A stretch of DNA of 62,993 nucleotides, taken from NCBI GenBank assembly GCA_022729735.1, contig DZAY01000012.1:1-62993 (forward strand). Reading direction: 5' to 3'. The stretch is from Helicobacter cetorum (GTDB lineage Bacteria; Campylobacterota; Campylobacteria; Campylobacterales; DZAY01). The first letter of the stretch is position 1, and each line of letters starts with the position of its first letter. The notes under the pieces were generated by a model. That model saw nothing but the letters and a program-made list of their open reading frames with translations, searched no databases and was not told the origin of the DNA. Shown here piece by piece: positions 54,738-62,993 of the stretch. A program made the position numbers and the translations under genes.

Positions 54738-55802
54738 TTATCTTAATTTAATTGATATTAGAGCTATTATATTTGACAATAGTGCCATTATCCAAAATCT
54801 AACTATAATTTTACTCTCTGCCCAACCTTTAACTTCAAAATGGTGATGCACAGGAGCCATTAAAAATATTCGCTTACCTCTTGTCTTAAAGCTCCAAACT
54901 TGCAAAATTACAGAAACTGTTTCAAATACAAATACAAAACCAATTAATATAAGCAAAATTTCATTTTTTGAAATAATTGCCATATATCCAATAAATGCTC
55001 CAATACTTAAACTTCCACTATCACCCATAAACACTTCAGCAGGATGACAGTTATACCATAAAAAGCCAAATAGAGAACCAATTAAAGCTGATGCAATAAT
55101 AGCAACTTCTCCCACACCATTTACTTTTGGAAGTAGCAAATATGCACTTGAAATTGCATTTCCAGCAATGTAAGTTAAAATCAGTAGTGAAAATATTGCT
55201 ACAATTGATGGAAAAGTTGCAAGACCATCTAAACCATCTGTAATATTTACAGCATTAGAAGATGCCACAATCACCAAAGCCCAAAAAACTATTGCAATAA
55301 TTTTTATATCAAGCAGAGGATATTTATAAAATGGTATATAAAAATTTGAATCCAATTCTGAAAATAGATATAAAATAGTAGCTATAACAAATGCAGAGCC
55401 AAATTGATAATATAGTTTTTCTTTTGGTTTAAGTCCTGCTTCATTTTTTTTACCAACAATTTTGGATAAATCATCTTTTAATCCAATCAAAGCAAAACTA
55501 ATAAGTAGTAAAAGTCCAGCTAAAACAAACATATTATTTAAATTTGAGCTAAAAAATGATGCCATTACAGCAGAAAATATGAATACCATTCCACCCATTG
55601 TAGGAATATTTCGCTTTGTTTGATGGTTTTGTGGAGCTAAATCATAAATTGGTTGATTTGCTTTTTTAGCTTTTGCCCAAGTTATAAATTTAGGCATTAA
55701 ATAGAGTGTAAGCACAAATGCCATAAAAAACGATACACCAGCTCTAACTGTAATATATTGAAATATATTTATTCCAAAAATCTCATATAAAAAATATAAC
55801 AT
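54738..55802 (-). CDS. mraY: Phospho-N-acetylmuramoyl-pentapeptide-transferase
   Basis: Integral membrane enzyme that makes lipid I in peptidoglycan synthesis. 354 residues, about ten membrane segments. The catalytic motifs are [10 protein letters not shown] near 185, [11 protein letters not shown] near 260 and [11 protein letters not shown] near 316. The ATG at 55802 ([10 protein letters not shown]) is chosen over one at 55814 because its GAGGA ribosome site lies inside the longer frame. 354 residues also equals the usual length. Confidence 0.96.
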   Translation of the reverse strand: MLYFLYEIFGINIFQYITVRAGVSFFMAFVLTLYLMPKFITWAKAKKANQPIYDLAPQNHQTKRNIPTMGGMVFIFSAVMASFFSSNLNNMFVLAGLLLLISFALIGLKDDLSKIVGKKNEAGLKPKEKLYYQFGSAFVIATILYLFSELDSNFYIPFYKYPLLDIKIIAIVFWALVIVASSNAVNITDGLDGLATFPSIVAIFSLLILTYIAGNAISSAYLLLPKVNGVGEVAIIASALIGSLFGFLWYNCHPAEVFMGDSGSLSIGAFIGYMAIISKNEILLILIGFVFVFETVSVILQVWSFKTRGKRIFLMAPVHHHFEVKGWAESKIIVRFWIMALLSNIIALISIKLR

Positions 55803-55899
55803 TGCTATCCTCATTTAATTGATTAAAATTTAAAGTATAATATGGTTTTTAAAAAAGTGAAATTGTATCTAAAAAGTAGCAAATTTATTAGGAGAGATT

Positions 55900-57366
55900 A
55901 TGAAAAAAGTTATATTATTAATTACTGATGGTATTGGTTATTCGCCACAAAAGGAGTTTAATGCCTTTTATAATGCAAAAAAACCGACTTATGATTGTCT
56001 ATTTGCAAATGTTCCTTATGGAATGGTGAAAACTTCAGGACTTAGTGTGGGATTACCAGATAGACAAATGGGAAATAGTGAAGTTGGGCATATGAGTATT
56101 GGTAGTGGAAGAGTTTTGTATCAAGATTTAGTAAAAATTTCTCTTTCATTAAAAGATGGCTCTTTGAAAAAAGATGAAAAATTAAATAGTTTTTTAAATA
56201 GTAGTAGTGATATTCATGTTATTGGATTAGTTAGTGATGGTGGAGTTCATTCACATATTGAGCATATTATTGGAGTTGCAAATATTGCAAAAGAGGTTGG
56301 CAAAAAAGTTTATGTTCATGTAATTACAGATGGAAGAGATGTATCACCAACTTCAGCAATAAGTTACATAGATATGATAAAAGCCCAAAATTTAGAAATT
56401 GCAACAGTTTCAGGTAGATTTTATGCAATGGATAGAGATAATAGATGGGAGCGAGTTGAAAAAGCTTACAGAGCATATGAGGGAGCTAATGGGTTAAATA
56501 TAGATATTTGTGATTATATAAAAGAGCAATATTCAAAAAATATTACAGATGAGTTTATAGAACCAGCATCATTTAATGGTTTTAGTGGAATAAAAGATGG
56601 TGATGGTGTGCTATTTGCAAATTTTAGAAGTGATAGAGCGAGAGAAATTGTAAAAGCATTAGGTGAAGAAAATTTTAGTGAATTTAAACGAAACTTTAAA
56701 AAGATAAATTTAATCACCATGACAGAATATGATAGTAAATTCACTTTTCCTATTCTATTTCCAAAAGATAGCCCAAAAAATACATTAGCAGAAGTTATAA
56801 GCCAAGCAGGACTTAGACAACTACACACTTCAGAAACTGAAAAATATGCTCATGTTACATTCTTTTTTAATGGTGGAGTTGAAGAGCCATTTGCTAATGA
56901 GACGAGAGTATTAGTTCCAAGTCCAAAAGTTAAAACTTACGATTTAGCACCAAGTATGAGTGTTGTAGAAATTGCAGATAATATTATAAAAGGAGTTGAG
57001 TCAGGTTATGATTTTATTGTTGCAAACTTTGCAAATGGCGATATGGTAGGACATACTGGAGTATATGATGCAGGAGTTATGGCTGTTGAAGCAGTTGATA
57101 AGGAGATTGGCAGAGTATTAGAAAAGTCAAGAGAGCATAACTACTCATTTATTTTAACAAGCGACCATGGCAATTGTGAAGAGATGAGAACTATAAATGG
57201 AGAAACTCTAACAAATCATACAATAGGAGAAGTTTGGTGCTTTGTAGATGATAGTAGAGTGCAAAATGTTTCTAATGGTGGATTAAATAATATTGCTCCA
57301 ACTGTTTTAAAATTAATGGGATTAGAAATACCAAAAGAGATGGATGAACCGCTCATTTTATTATAA
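55900..57366 (+). CDS. gpmI: 2,3-bisphosphoglycerate-independent phosphoglycerate mutase
   Basis: Interconverts 3- and 2-phosphoglycerate in glycolysis and gluconeogenesis. A 488-residue Mn-dependent enzyme. LLITDGIGYS at the start, the catalytic serine in MGNSEVGHMS near 61, RFYAMDRDNRWER near 177, HVTFFFNGGVEEPF near 325 and TSDHGNCEEM near 426. Strong AGGAGAG before the ATG. First gene of an operon with the receiver gene, nadC and flhB. Confidence 0.96.
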   Translation: MKKVILLITDGIGYSPQKEFNAFYNAKKPTYDCLFANVPYGMVKTSGLSVGLPDRQMGNSEVGHMSIGSGRVLYQDLVKISLSLKDGSLKKDEKLNSFLNSSSDIHVIGLVSDGGVHSHIEHIIGVANIAKEVGKKVYVHVITDGRDVSPTSAISYIDMIKAQNLEIATVSGRFYAMDRDNRWERVEKAYRAYEGANGLNIDICDYIKEQYSKNITDEFIEPASFNGFSGIKDGDGVLFANFRSDRAREIVKALGEENFSEFKRNFKKINLITMTEYDSKFTFPILFPKDSPKNTLAEVISQAGLRQLHTSETEKYAHVTFFFNGGVEEPFANETRVLVPSPKVKTYDLAPSMSVVEIADNIIKGVESGYDFIVANFANGDMVGHTGVYDAGVMAVEAVDKEIGRVLEKSREHNYSFILTSDHGNCEEMRTINGETLTNHTIGEVWCFVDDSRVQNVSNGGLNNIAPTVLKLMGLEIPKEMDEPLILL

Positions 57367-57377
57367 AGGTTTTTTGA

Positions 57378-57755
57378 ATGGATAATATGGAAAGAGTTAA
57401 AGAGCTAAGAGTTTTGTATGTTGAAGATGAGGTGCTTACGAGACAAGCATTTGAAAAAATCTTACAACGAAGAGTTAAAGAGCTATTTATTGCTGAAAAT
57501 GGAAAAGATGGTTTAGAAAAATTTATAGAAAAATCTCCAGATGTAATAATTACAGATATTGAAATGCCAATTATGAATGGAATTATTATGATTGAAGAGA
57601 TAAAAAAGATTGCACCAAGTAAGCCAATTATAATATTAACAGCTTTTGAAGATGATGAACACCATACTTCTTTGGCTGAATATAAACTTATAAAACCTGT
57701 TGATAAATTAAAATTACTTGATACACTTATCAAAGCATCAAGAAATGTTGAGTAG
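57378..57755 (+). CDS. Single-domain response regulator (CheY-like)
   Basis: A 125-residue receiver with VEDEVLTRQAF, D in ITDIEMPIMNG near 56 and K in IKPVDK near 103; no output domain. It starts 12 bases after gpmI (AAAGG upstream) and its stop overlaps the nadC start, so it is embedded in a metabolic operon. Partner kinase unknown. A start four residues later (ATG 57387) is possible. Confidence 0.85.
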   Translation: MDNMERVKELRVLYVEDEVLTRQAFEKILQRRVKELFIAENGKDGLEKFIEKSPDVIITDIEMPIMNGIIMIEEIKKIAPSKPIIILTAFEDDEHHTSLAEYKLIKPVDKLKLLDTLIKASRNVE

Positions 57756-58578
57756 TAGTTTATTAGAGTTGGAGTTTATTAGAAATGCTTTAAAAGAAGA
57801 TATTGGTAGAGGTGATTTGTTTTATAATTTAGCTCCACAAAAAAAAGTAGTAGCAAATATCATAGCAAAAGAAGATGGGATTTTAAGTGGTATAGCTTAT
57901 GTTAGCGAGTTTAAAAATATTATAAATTGTGAAATAGAGTTTTTTAAAAGTGATGGAGATGAGCTAAATAGAGGAGATTTGATTGCAAAAATTATTGGTG
58001 AATTTAGAGATTTACTCTTAATTGAGCGAACATTTTTGAATACTCTACAACACTCAAGTGGAATTGCAACTAATGTTAGAAAATTTGTAAATAAAATTTC
58101 TGATTTAAATGTAAAACTACTTGATACAAGAAAAACAAGACCATATTTGAGAGTTTTTGAGAAATATTCATCAAGAGTTGGTGGAGCGATAAATCATAGA
58201 ATGGGTTTAGATGATTCTCTAATGTTAAAAGATACCCATTTAAAACATATCAAAAATTTAAAAGAGTTTATACAAAATGCAAGAAAATCTATTCCATTTA
58301 CTACAAAAATAGAAGTTGAAGCTGGAAGTGTAGAGTTTGCAAAAGAGGTTATGAGCTATGAAGTTGATATTGTAATGTGCGATAATATGAGTGTCAGTGA
58401 ATGCAGTGAAGTTGTAAATTTTAGAGATGAAAATTATCCTCAAACTATTTTAGAAGCGAGTGGAAATATAAATTTAGAAAATATTAGAAATTATGCTAAA
58501 AGTGGTGTAAATTTTATTAGCAGTGGAAGTTTAATTCACCAAGCAACTTGGCTTGATTTCTCAATGAAAATGGAGTAG
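57745..58578 (+). CDS. nadC: Nicotinate-nucleotide pyrophosphorylase (quinolinate phosphoribosyltransferase)
   Basis: Makes nicotinate mononucleotide from quinolinate and PRPP in NAD synthesis. About 277 residues. EDIGRGDLFY near 19, RTFLNTLQHSSGIAT near 98, DTRKTRPYLR near 130, NHRMGLDDSLMLKDTH near 152 and ASGNINLENI near 236 are family hallmarks. The ATG at 57745 overlaps the receiver stop and is preferred to the 57718 frame start, which lies inside the receiver; the exact start is uncertain. Confidence 0.94.
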   Translation: MLSSSLLELEFIRNALKEDIGRGDLFYNLAPQKKVVANIIAKEDGILSGIAYVSEFKNIINCEIEFFKSDGDELNRGDLIAKIIGEFRDLLLIERTFLNTLQHSSGIATNVRKFVNKISDLNVKLLDTRKTRPYLRVFEKYSSRVGGAINHRMGLDDSLMLKDTHLKHIKNLKEFIQNARKSIPFTTKIEVEAGSVEFAKEVMSYEVDIVMCDNMSVSECSEVVNFRDENYPQTILEASGNINLENIRNYAKSGVNFISSGSLIHQATWLDFSMKME

Positions 58579-58581
58579 TAA

Positions 58582-59646
58582 ATGGGTGATGATGAAGAAA
58601 AAACGGAAGAACCCACCGATAAGAAAATAGATGATGCCAGAAAAAAAGGCAATGTTCCCAAAAGTCAAGATTTTGGAGGATTTATAGGATTATTGGTCTC
58701 TTCAGCTGTAATTATTATATTTTTTCAATTCATAACAGAGCGACTTGAAAAAATGTATATCCAATATTTACAATTTTTTGAAACAGATATTACTGTTGAA
58801 ATGATTTTAAATTTAACTATTTTTACAGCACAAGAGATGGTTATAATTTTACTTCCTATTATTATTCCTCTCTTAATTGCTGGAATTTTATCAAATGTAA
58901 TGCAATTTGGCTTTCTTTTTAGCATAGAGCCAATAATGCCAAAATTTGAAAAAATTGACCCAATTAATGGATTGAAAAATCTATTTTCTATGGAAAAAGT
59001 GATAATGGCAATTAAGATTACTCTAAAAGTTTCTATCTCATTTACAGTTGGCATGGTTGTATTTTTACTGTTTATAAATGAGTTACAAACTGTTGCTATG
59101 TTTGATTTGAGAGACCAATTAGTATGGTTAAAAGAAAAAATTTGGTTAATTATTGCTTACATGTTAGCTATATTTATGGTATTTGGACTTGTTGATATAT
59201 TTTTATCAAGGTATCAATATTTTAATAAACTCAAAATGAGCAAACAAGAGATAAAAGATGAGTTTAAAAATATGGAAGGAAATCCTGAAATAAAGCGAAA
59301 AATTAGACAAATACAGATGCAAACAGCAAGAAAGCGAATGTTATCATCTATTCCAAGTGCAGATGTCGTTATAACAAATCCAACTCACTATGCAGTAGCT
59401 CTAAGATATGACCAATCAAAAGAAAAAGCTCCAAGAGTTGTTGCTAAAGGAATTGATAATTTAGCATTTAAAATTATAGATTTAGCAAAAGAGAACCAAG
59501 TGCAAATTGTTCAAAATCCACCACTTGCAAGAGATTTATATAAAAATGTAAAATTAGATGATGAAATACCATCTAATTTATATAAAGCTGTATCAGTTGT
59601 TTTAGCATTTGTATATAAAGCAAATAATAAAAATAAAAATTTATAA
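58582..59646 (+). CDS. flhB: Flagellar export apparatus protein FlhB
   Basis: Inner-membrane switch protein of the flagellar type III export gate. 354 residues, with EKTEEPTDKKIDDARKKG at the start, four membrane segments (about 28-210) and a cytosolic domain. The self-cleaving NPTH motif is in ITNPTHYAVALRY near 267. It is encoded apart from other flagellar genes, following nadC with TGGAG before the ATG. Confidence 0.95.
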   Translation: MGDDEEKTEEPTDKKIDDARKKGNVPKSQDFGGFIGLLVSSAVIIIFFQFITERLEKMYIQYLQFFETDITVEMILNLTIFTAQEMVIILLPIIIPLLIAGILSNVMQFGFLFSIEPIMPKFEKIDPINGLKNLFSMEKVIMAIKITLKVSISFTVGMVVFLLFINELQTVAMFDLRDQLVWLKEKIWLIIAYMLAIFMVFGLVDIFLSRYQYFNKLKMSKQEIKDEFKNMEGNPEIKRKIRQIQMQTARKRMLSSIPSADVVITNPTHYAVALRYDQSKEKAPRVVAKGIDNLAFKIIDLAKENQVQIVQNPPLARDLYKNVKLDDEIPSNLYKAVSVVLAFVYKANNKNKNL

Positions 59647-59756
59647 TATAAAATTATTAAAAATATAAACAATACTTATGATTTTAGTTATTAAATTTAA
59701 TTAAAATCGTATTAATATCAAATTTAATGGCAAGATAGAAAAAATCAGAAAAAATC

Positions 59757-59765
59757 TGCTAAAAT
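59757..59765 (+). promoter_or_regulatory. Extended -10 promoter of the two-component operon
   Basis: TGC TAAAAT inside the 13-mer TCTGCTAAAATAT, the same 13-mer as before HU. It lies 28 bases before the ATG at 59793. Confidence 0.55.
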
Positions 59766-59792
59766 ATCAAATAGCATAAAATAAGGCTTTTT

Positions 59793-61349
59793 ATGAAAAA
59801 AGTGGCACTTTTTTTACTAATTTTTAATATATCTTTAAATGCGATTGAGCTTTCTGATAGTGAAAAAACTTATCTACATCACAAAAGTGTAATAAAAATG
59901 TGTGTCGATCCAGATTGGGAACCTTTTGAAGTTATTGATAAAAATGGACAACATAAAGGCATATCAGCAGACATTATAAATCTAATATCAGAAAGATTAA
60001 ATATCAAAATAGAATTAGTAAAAACATCTAATTGGGATGAAAGTATTGAATACTCAAAACATAGAAAATGTGATATATTGAGTTTTTTAAATCAAACACC
60101 AAAAAGAGAAGAGTGGCTAATATTTACAGAGCCAATTTTTAAAGACCCAAATGTGTTAGTTGGTAGAATTGATACTAAATATATAGATGATATTTCAAAA
60201 ATAAAAGCATCTATGGCATTACCAACGGGAACTGCTATGGAAGAGTTTTTTAAAAGAGATTTTCCAAATATTACGATAATTCCTGTTAGTAGCGAAAATG
60301 AAGCATTTAAATTAATAGAAGATAAAAAAGTTGATTTAACTCTTAGGTCATTAATCGTTGCAGCACATACTATCAAAAAAGATGGACTTTTTAATTTAAA
60401 AATTGTAGGTGAAATTAAAGGTTATGAAAACAAACTTAGAATTGGTGTATTAAAAAATGAGGTAATTTTGAGAGATATTTTAAATAAAGGTGTGGCTACT
60501 CTTAGTGAAGATGATATTGATAAGATAGTAAATAAACATGTAACTATTGTAATTGAAAAAGTTACAAATTTTACAATTGGTGTTTATATATTTTTGGCAC
60601 TATTTAGCACACTTTTAGTTGTGTTTATTTGGAACTATATGCTTAGAAAAAGAGTAGCTTATGAAGTTCAAAAAAATATAGAACAACAAAAAATATTGTT
60701 TGAAAAAGTAAAACAAGCTGAATTAGTTGAACTAATTGCAAACATTTCTCATCAATGGAGAGATGGACTCTATGCTATATCTTCTGTAAATATGGAGATT
60801 ATGACAAAACTTGATTATGATATAAAAATAGATGAAGATGAACTAAGGGCTTACACAAAAGAGATAGAACAAGGTATTAAATTTATGAGCGATACTATGC
60901 GAAGCTTTTTAGATTTTTATAAAGTTTCAAACGAGTTAAGAGAATTTAGTATAAGTGATTCAATTACCGAAATTATAAAAATTATGGATAGAAACATAAA
61001 ATATAATAAGTTACAATTAGAAATTAATAAAGAAGAAGATATTAAAATAGTAGCCATTAAAAATGAGTGGATGAATGTGTGGTTAAATATTATAAATAAT
61101 GTGATTAATATTGCCAAAAAAAGAGCTATTATAAATCCTAAATTAGTAGTTAATATCAAAAAAGATGAGATAATCTTTGGTGATAATTGTGGAGGCTGTG
61201 ATAATTTAACTTTAAAAAGTTTAAATGAGTTTAATCAAAATGGATTAGGACTTAAAATGTGTAGAGATATTCTTAAAAAGTCTAACTGGTATTTAAATAT
61301 CATAAATGGTCAAAATGGCTTAAATTTAATAATAAGGAGAGAAAAATGA
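59793..61349 (+). CDS. Membrane sensor kinase with periplasmic solute-binding domain; atypical kinase boxes
   Basis: A 518-residue protein. It has a signal peptide (to LNAIE), a type 3 solute-binding domain (about 30-255; CVDPDWEPFEVID, then GISADIINLISERLN), a membrane helix (about 264-286) and a kinase part. The H-box is ISHQWRDGLYAIS near 325, where relatives have HQWRQPLN. The N-box NIINNVINIA is partly kept. The ATP lid is short: DNCGG replaces DNGGG and the F-box is missing before GLGLKMC. It may bind ATP poorly or act as a phosphatase or scaffold (inference). It overlaps the regulator gene by four bases. Ligand unknown, perhaps an amino acid. Confidence 0.82.
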   Translation: MKKVALFLLIFNISLNAIELSDSEKTYLHHKSVIKMCVDPDWEPFEVIDKNGQHKGISADIINLISERLNIKIELVKTSNWDESIEYSKHRKCDILSFLNQTPKREEWLIFTEPIFKDPNVLVGRIDTKYIDDISKIKASMALPTGTAMEEFFKRDFPNITIIPVSSENEAFKLIEDKKVDLTLRSLIVAAHTIKKDGLFNLKIVGEIKGYENKLRIGVLKNEVILRDILNKGVATLSEDDIDKIVNKHVTIVIEKVTNFTIGVYIFLALFSTLLVVFIWNYMLRKRVAYEVQKNIEQQKILFEKVKQAELVELIANISHQWRDGLYAISSVNMEIMTKLDYDIKIDEDELRAYTKEIEQGIKFMSDTMRSFLDFYKVSNELREFSISDSITEIIKIMDRNIKYNKLQLEINKEEDIKIVAIKNEWMNVWLNIINNVINIAKKRAIINPKLVVNIKKDEIIFGDNCGGCDNLTLKSLNEFNQNGLGLKMCRDILKKSNWYLNIINGQNGLNLIIRREK

Positions 61350-62065
61350 GTATGAGAAGTGTATTGAGACATCTTAACATATTATATGCTGAAGATGATG
61401 ATGGTGTAAGAACACATGTTATGAGGATTTTAAAATTACTATTTGGTGAAATATATGTTGCAAAAAATGGACTTGAGGCACTTGAATTGTATAATCAAAA
61501 AAGTGTGCAAATCGCACTTTTAGATTATTCAATGCCAATTATTAATGGTTTTGAGGTTGCAAAATTTATAAGAGATGGAAGTGATATTCCTATTATTGTT
61601 GTAAGTGGGCATACGGAAAAAGAGAAATTATTGGAAGCAATAGAGCTTGGTGTAATAAAATATATTGAAAAACCTGTTGTTTATGAAGAGTTAATGAGTG
61701 CTTTTGAGCAATCTGTCAAAAAACTTGAAAAATTAAATCTACTAAAAATTAGATTGACTGAAGAGTTATATTATGATTTTATGAAAAAGGCTATTATCAA
61801 AAATGGTGATGAAATTTTTTACTTGACAAGACTTGAAAATGAATTCATCGAACTATTCTTAAATAGACCTGATAATATTGTAACAAAAGAGTTAGCTTCT
61901 ACTATCATAAAAGAAGGAAAATATGGAAAAGATGGTGCTGAACCAGCAATTAGAAATATTGTATATAGACTTAGAAAAAAGTTAGAAGTAGATTTTATTC
62001 ACACTGTAAAAGATGTTGGATATGCTATTGGTGTTCCTAATAATAGTGATGAAGTTATAAATTAA
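61346..62065 (+). CDS. OmpR-like response regulator
   Basis: A 239-residue regulator with a receiver (YAEDDDGVR; phospho-acceptor D in LLDYSMPIING near 57; K in EKPV near 109) and a C-terminal winged helix (NRPDNIVTKELASTII, then RNIVYRLRKKL and VKDVGYAIG). The ATGA overlap with the kinase and the AAGGAG ribosome site show a cognate pair. A rho-independent terminator follows. Target genes unknown. Confidence 0.9.
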   Translation: MSMRSVLRHLNILYAEDDDGVRTHVMRILKLLFGEIYVAKNGLEALELYNQKSVQIALLDYSMPIINGFEVAKFIRDGSDIPIIVVSGHTEKEKLLEAIELGVIKYIEKPVVYEELMSAFEQSVKKLEKLNLLKIRLTEELYYDFMKKAIIKNGDEIFYLTRLENEFIELFLNRPDNIVTKELASTIIKEGKYGKDGAEPAIRNIVYRLRKKLEVDFIHTVKDVGYAIGVPNNSDEVIN

Positions 62066-62076
62066 AACAGCAAAAT

Positions 62077-62122
62077 GAGTTAAAATGGCAATCGAGCTGT
62101 TCCATTTTTTAACTCGTTTTTT
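62077..62122 (+). terminator. Rho-independent terminator of the two-component operon
   Basis: GAGTTAAAATGG (62077-62088) pairs with the strand at 62102-62115 (two bulged bases) around a 13-base loop, followed by GTTTTTT. Confidence 0.8.
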
Positions 62123-62169
62123 AAATCTATTAACCTGAGTTCGATAATTAAAATTCAGTAATAGCAAAA

Positions 62170-62508
62170 TTAGTATAATGTTTCAAAGATGGCTTTTTTC
62201 CTGAAAAGAGTAAAAGGTTTAAATTGTAATCTATATCTTGGGATACTAATTTCAATATTACAAAAGTTTGAAAACTCTTGAAGTAAAATTGGATAAATAT
62301 TAACAATGTTATCTTGACTTAAAGTTTGTTTTATTAATTTACACAAATCTTTAGCAACATTTTCAAACTCTGCCGATGTAGAGATAATGATCTTAGCAAG
62401 CTCGATTGAAAAAGTATCATAGTTTATAGTATCAAATTCAATGAATTTCGTACATTTTCCCAAGTCATATTCAATACTAAGAAAATATTCCCAGTATTTT
62501 AAACTCAT
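62170..62508 (-). pseudogene. Probably truncated gene of an uncharacterised helical protein family
   Basis: A 112-residue frame with good expression signals: AAAGGA before the ATG and a TATAAT about 37 bases upstream. The start (YWEYFLSIEYDL, then FIEFD...YDTFSIELAKII) and IEISIPRYRLQFKPF near residue 85 resemble the N-terminal half of a family I recall as about 200 residues, which goes on with a W-rich PSWW...YN..KH segment. Here the frame ends early (FETLY). The +1 frame after KPF reads SGKKPSLKHYTNF, which hints at a frameshift remnant. It could still be a real short protein. Function unknown. Confidence 0.45.
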
Positions 62509-62544
62509 ATTTTATTTCCTTTGCTAACTATTTATTAAGTCCAT

Positions 62545-62550
62545 ATTATA
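62545..62550 (-). promoter_or_regulatory. Putative -10 of the truncated gene
   Basis: TATAAT on the minus strand, about 37 bases before the ATG at 62508. Confidence 0.4.
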
Positions 62551-62679
62551 TACAAAAACACAATAAACAACAAATAACATACACAAAAATATCATATATG
62601 AAAATAACAATAAGTCGTCATATTTTCATCCAACATAGCCATCTTAAATCTATTGTTCAGCTCTCTATATAACCACATA

Positions 62680-62720
62680 AATTAATCCACGGTAGAAGAG
62701 TGGATAGCTATCATTAATTT
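62680..62720. other. Structured DNA/RNA element
   Basis: AAATTAAT (62680-62687) pairs with ATTAATTT (62713-62720). Inside are CCAC...GTGG with a 9-base loop and the palindrome GATAGCTATC. Together they could fold into a three-way structure. It is not a tRNA and has no T run. Confidence 0.35.
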
Positions 62721-62948
62721 ATATATAACAAAAGACATCAACAATAATAATATAAATTTTAATTGATACTAATAAATAATAGAGTTGAGTAATAAAATAT
62801 TCAAATAAATAGTTTTAAAAGTTAATTAGATTAAATCTATAGAATAAAAAAAATTAATATATGCTAATTTTTTAATTAAATTAAATAAAATATTTACAAA
62901 AATAAATATGTTTTGATTTATAATTTTAAGAAGAAAAAGAAGTTCTTA

Positions 62949-62993
62949 CCTTGGCAGCGTCTTACTTTCCCACTCTTGAAGAAGAGCAGTATC
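62949..62993 (-). rRNA. rrf: 5S ribosomal RNA, 3' part only
   Basis: The minus strand reads GATACTGCTCTTC...GAGTGGGAAAGTAAGACGCTGCCAAGG, the conserved 3' half of bacterial 5S rRNA (GGGAnAGTA and CGCTGCC). The 5' half lies beyond the window end. The mature end is placed at about 62949. Confidence 0.9.

Larger units (their letters stand above)
62509..62948. other. Gene-free stretch before the 5S rRNA gene
   Basis: About 440 bases, very AT-rich, with no credible gene on either strand. It contains the promoter of the truncated gene (TATAAT on minus, 62545-62550), a folded segment at 62680-62720 and, next to the rRNA, a small AAGAAnTTCTT palindrome with T-rich sequence on the minus strand that may end the rRNA transcript. 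Confidence 0.55.

Noticed and set aside
59728-59748. Possible sigma-54 promoter (TGGCA...) before the sensor kinase
   Set aside because: There is no TTGC at the required distance, and an extended -10 lies at the right place instead.
62680-62720. tRNA-like structure
   Set aside because: No T-loop TTC, no acceptor with CCA and the arm lengths do not fit a tRNA.
1-62993. CRISPR arrays, insertion sequences, prophage or integrase genes
   Set aside because: No regularly spaced repeats, transposase, integrase or phage structural genes were found on either strand.

Overview
The window is a stretch of AT-rich chromosome (roughly 30% G+C by eye) from a Campylobacterota (Epsilonproteobacteria) bacterium. 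The evidence is the gene content and order: inositol-phosphatase family gene-accD-rlmH-dksA-like-membrane protein, yceD-rpmF-plsX-fabH, hemN-glpC, an epsilon-type CheZ, an FlgS-like kinase and FlhB. It carries both subunits of ATP-citrate lyase (aclB-aclA) and a 2[4Fe-4S] ferredoxin, which points to carbon fixation by the reductive TCA cycle, as in Sulfurimonas, Sulfurovum and Thiovulum relatives. The genus cannot be fixed from the sequence alone. The window starts inside a tRNA-Thr(UGU) and ends inside a 5S rRNA gene, so it probably lies next to an rRNA operon. No phage, insertion sequence or CRISPR array was seen.

Layout. 1-5.6 kb (minus): ilvD, a PD-(D/E)XK-like protein, and a zinc-type uptake cluster (small secreted protein, His-rich outer-membrane protein, ZnuA, ZnuB) with no ATPase gene. 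5.7-8.8 kb (minus): aclBA with a strong terminator. 9.1-12.6 kb (plus): HU, a RecD2-like helicase with no ordinary start codon, and a DUF234-type nuclease-like protein. 12.6-14.8 kb: a DmeF/DmeR-like metal efflux pair around a palindromic operator, a lone YjjB/ThrE half and tatB. 15.0-25.2 kb (plus): a long operon of gltBD, an inositol-phosphatase family gene, accD, rlmH, dksA-like, a membrane protein and dus. 25.3-28.8 kb: an envelope cluster, then prs. 28.8-30.3 kb: hcp behind an FNR-type box. 30.3-32.8 kb (minus): gmhA, trhP, cheZ. 32.9-40.6 kb (plus): a PHP phosphatase, glnA, ferredoxin, ndk, yceD-rpmF-plsX-fabH, a receiver protein, a VWA protein and ruvX. 40.6-45.9 kb (minus): FlgS-like kinase, zinc-ribbon protein, LysR, glpC-like, hemN. 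46.0-50.0 kb: a 2-hydroxyacid dehydrogenase and outer-membrane protein, then a type II restriction-modification pair (HNH nuclease and m5C methyltransferase). 50.0-55.8 kb (minus): ABC-F, a two-component pair, rimO, mraY. 55.9-62.1 kb (plus): gpmI, a receiver protein, nadC, flhB and a second two-component pair. 62.2-63.0 kb: a probably truncated gene, a gene-free stretch and 5S rRNA.

Most of the window is core metabolism: nitrogen assimilation (gltBD, glnA), fatty acid and phospholipid synthesis (accD, plsX, fabH), cofactors (hemN, nadC), cell wall and LPS (mraY, gmhA), translation modification and chemotaxis or motility control. The parts most worth a second look are the HU-RecD2-DUF234 module with its missing start codon, the hcp promoter whose FNR box lies near -41.5, the ATPase-less zinc cluster with a likely leaderless first gene, the CheZ with CheY-docking-like peptides at both ends, and the atypical sensor kinase at 59.8 kb.
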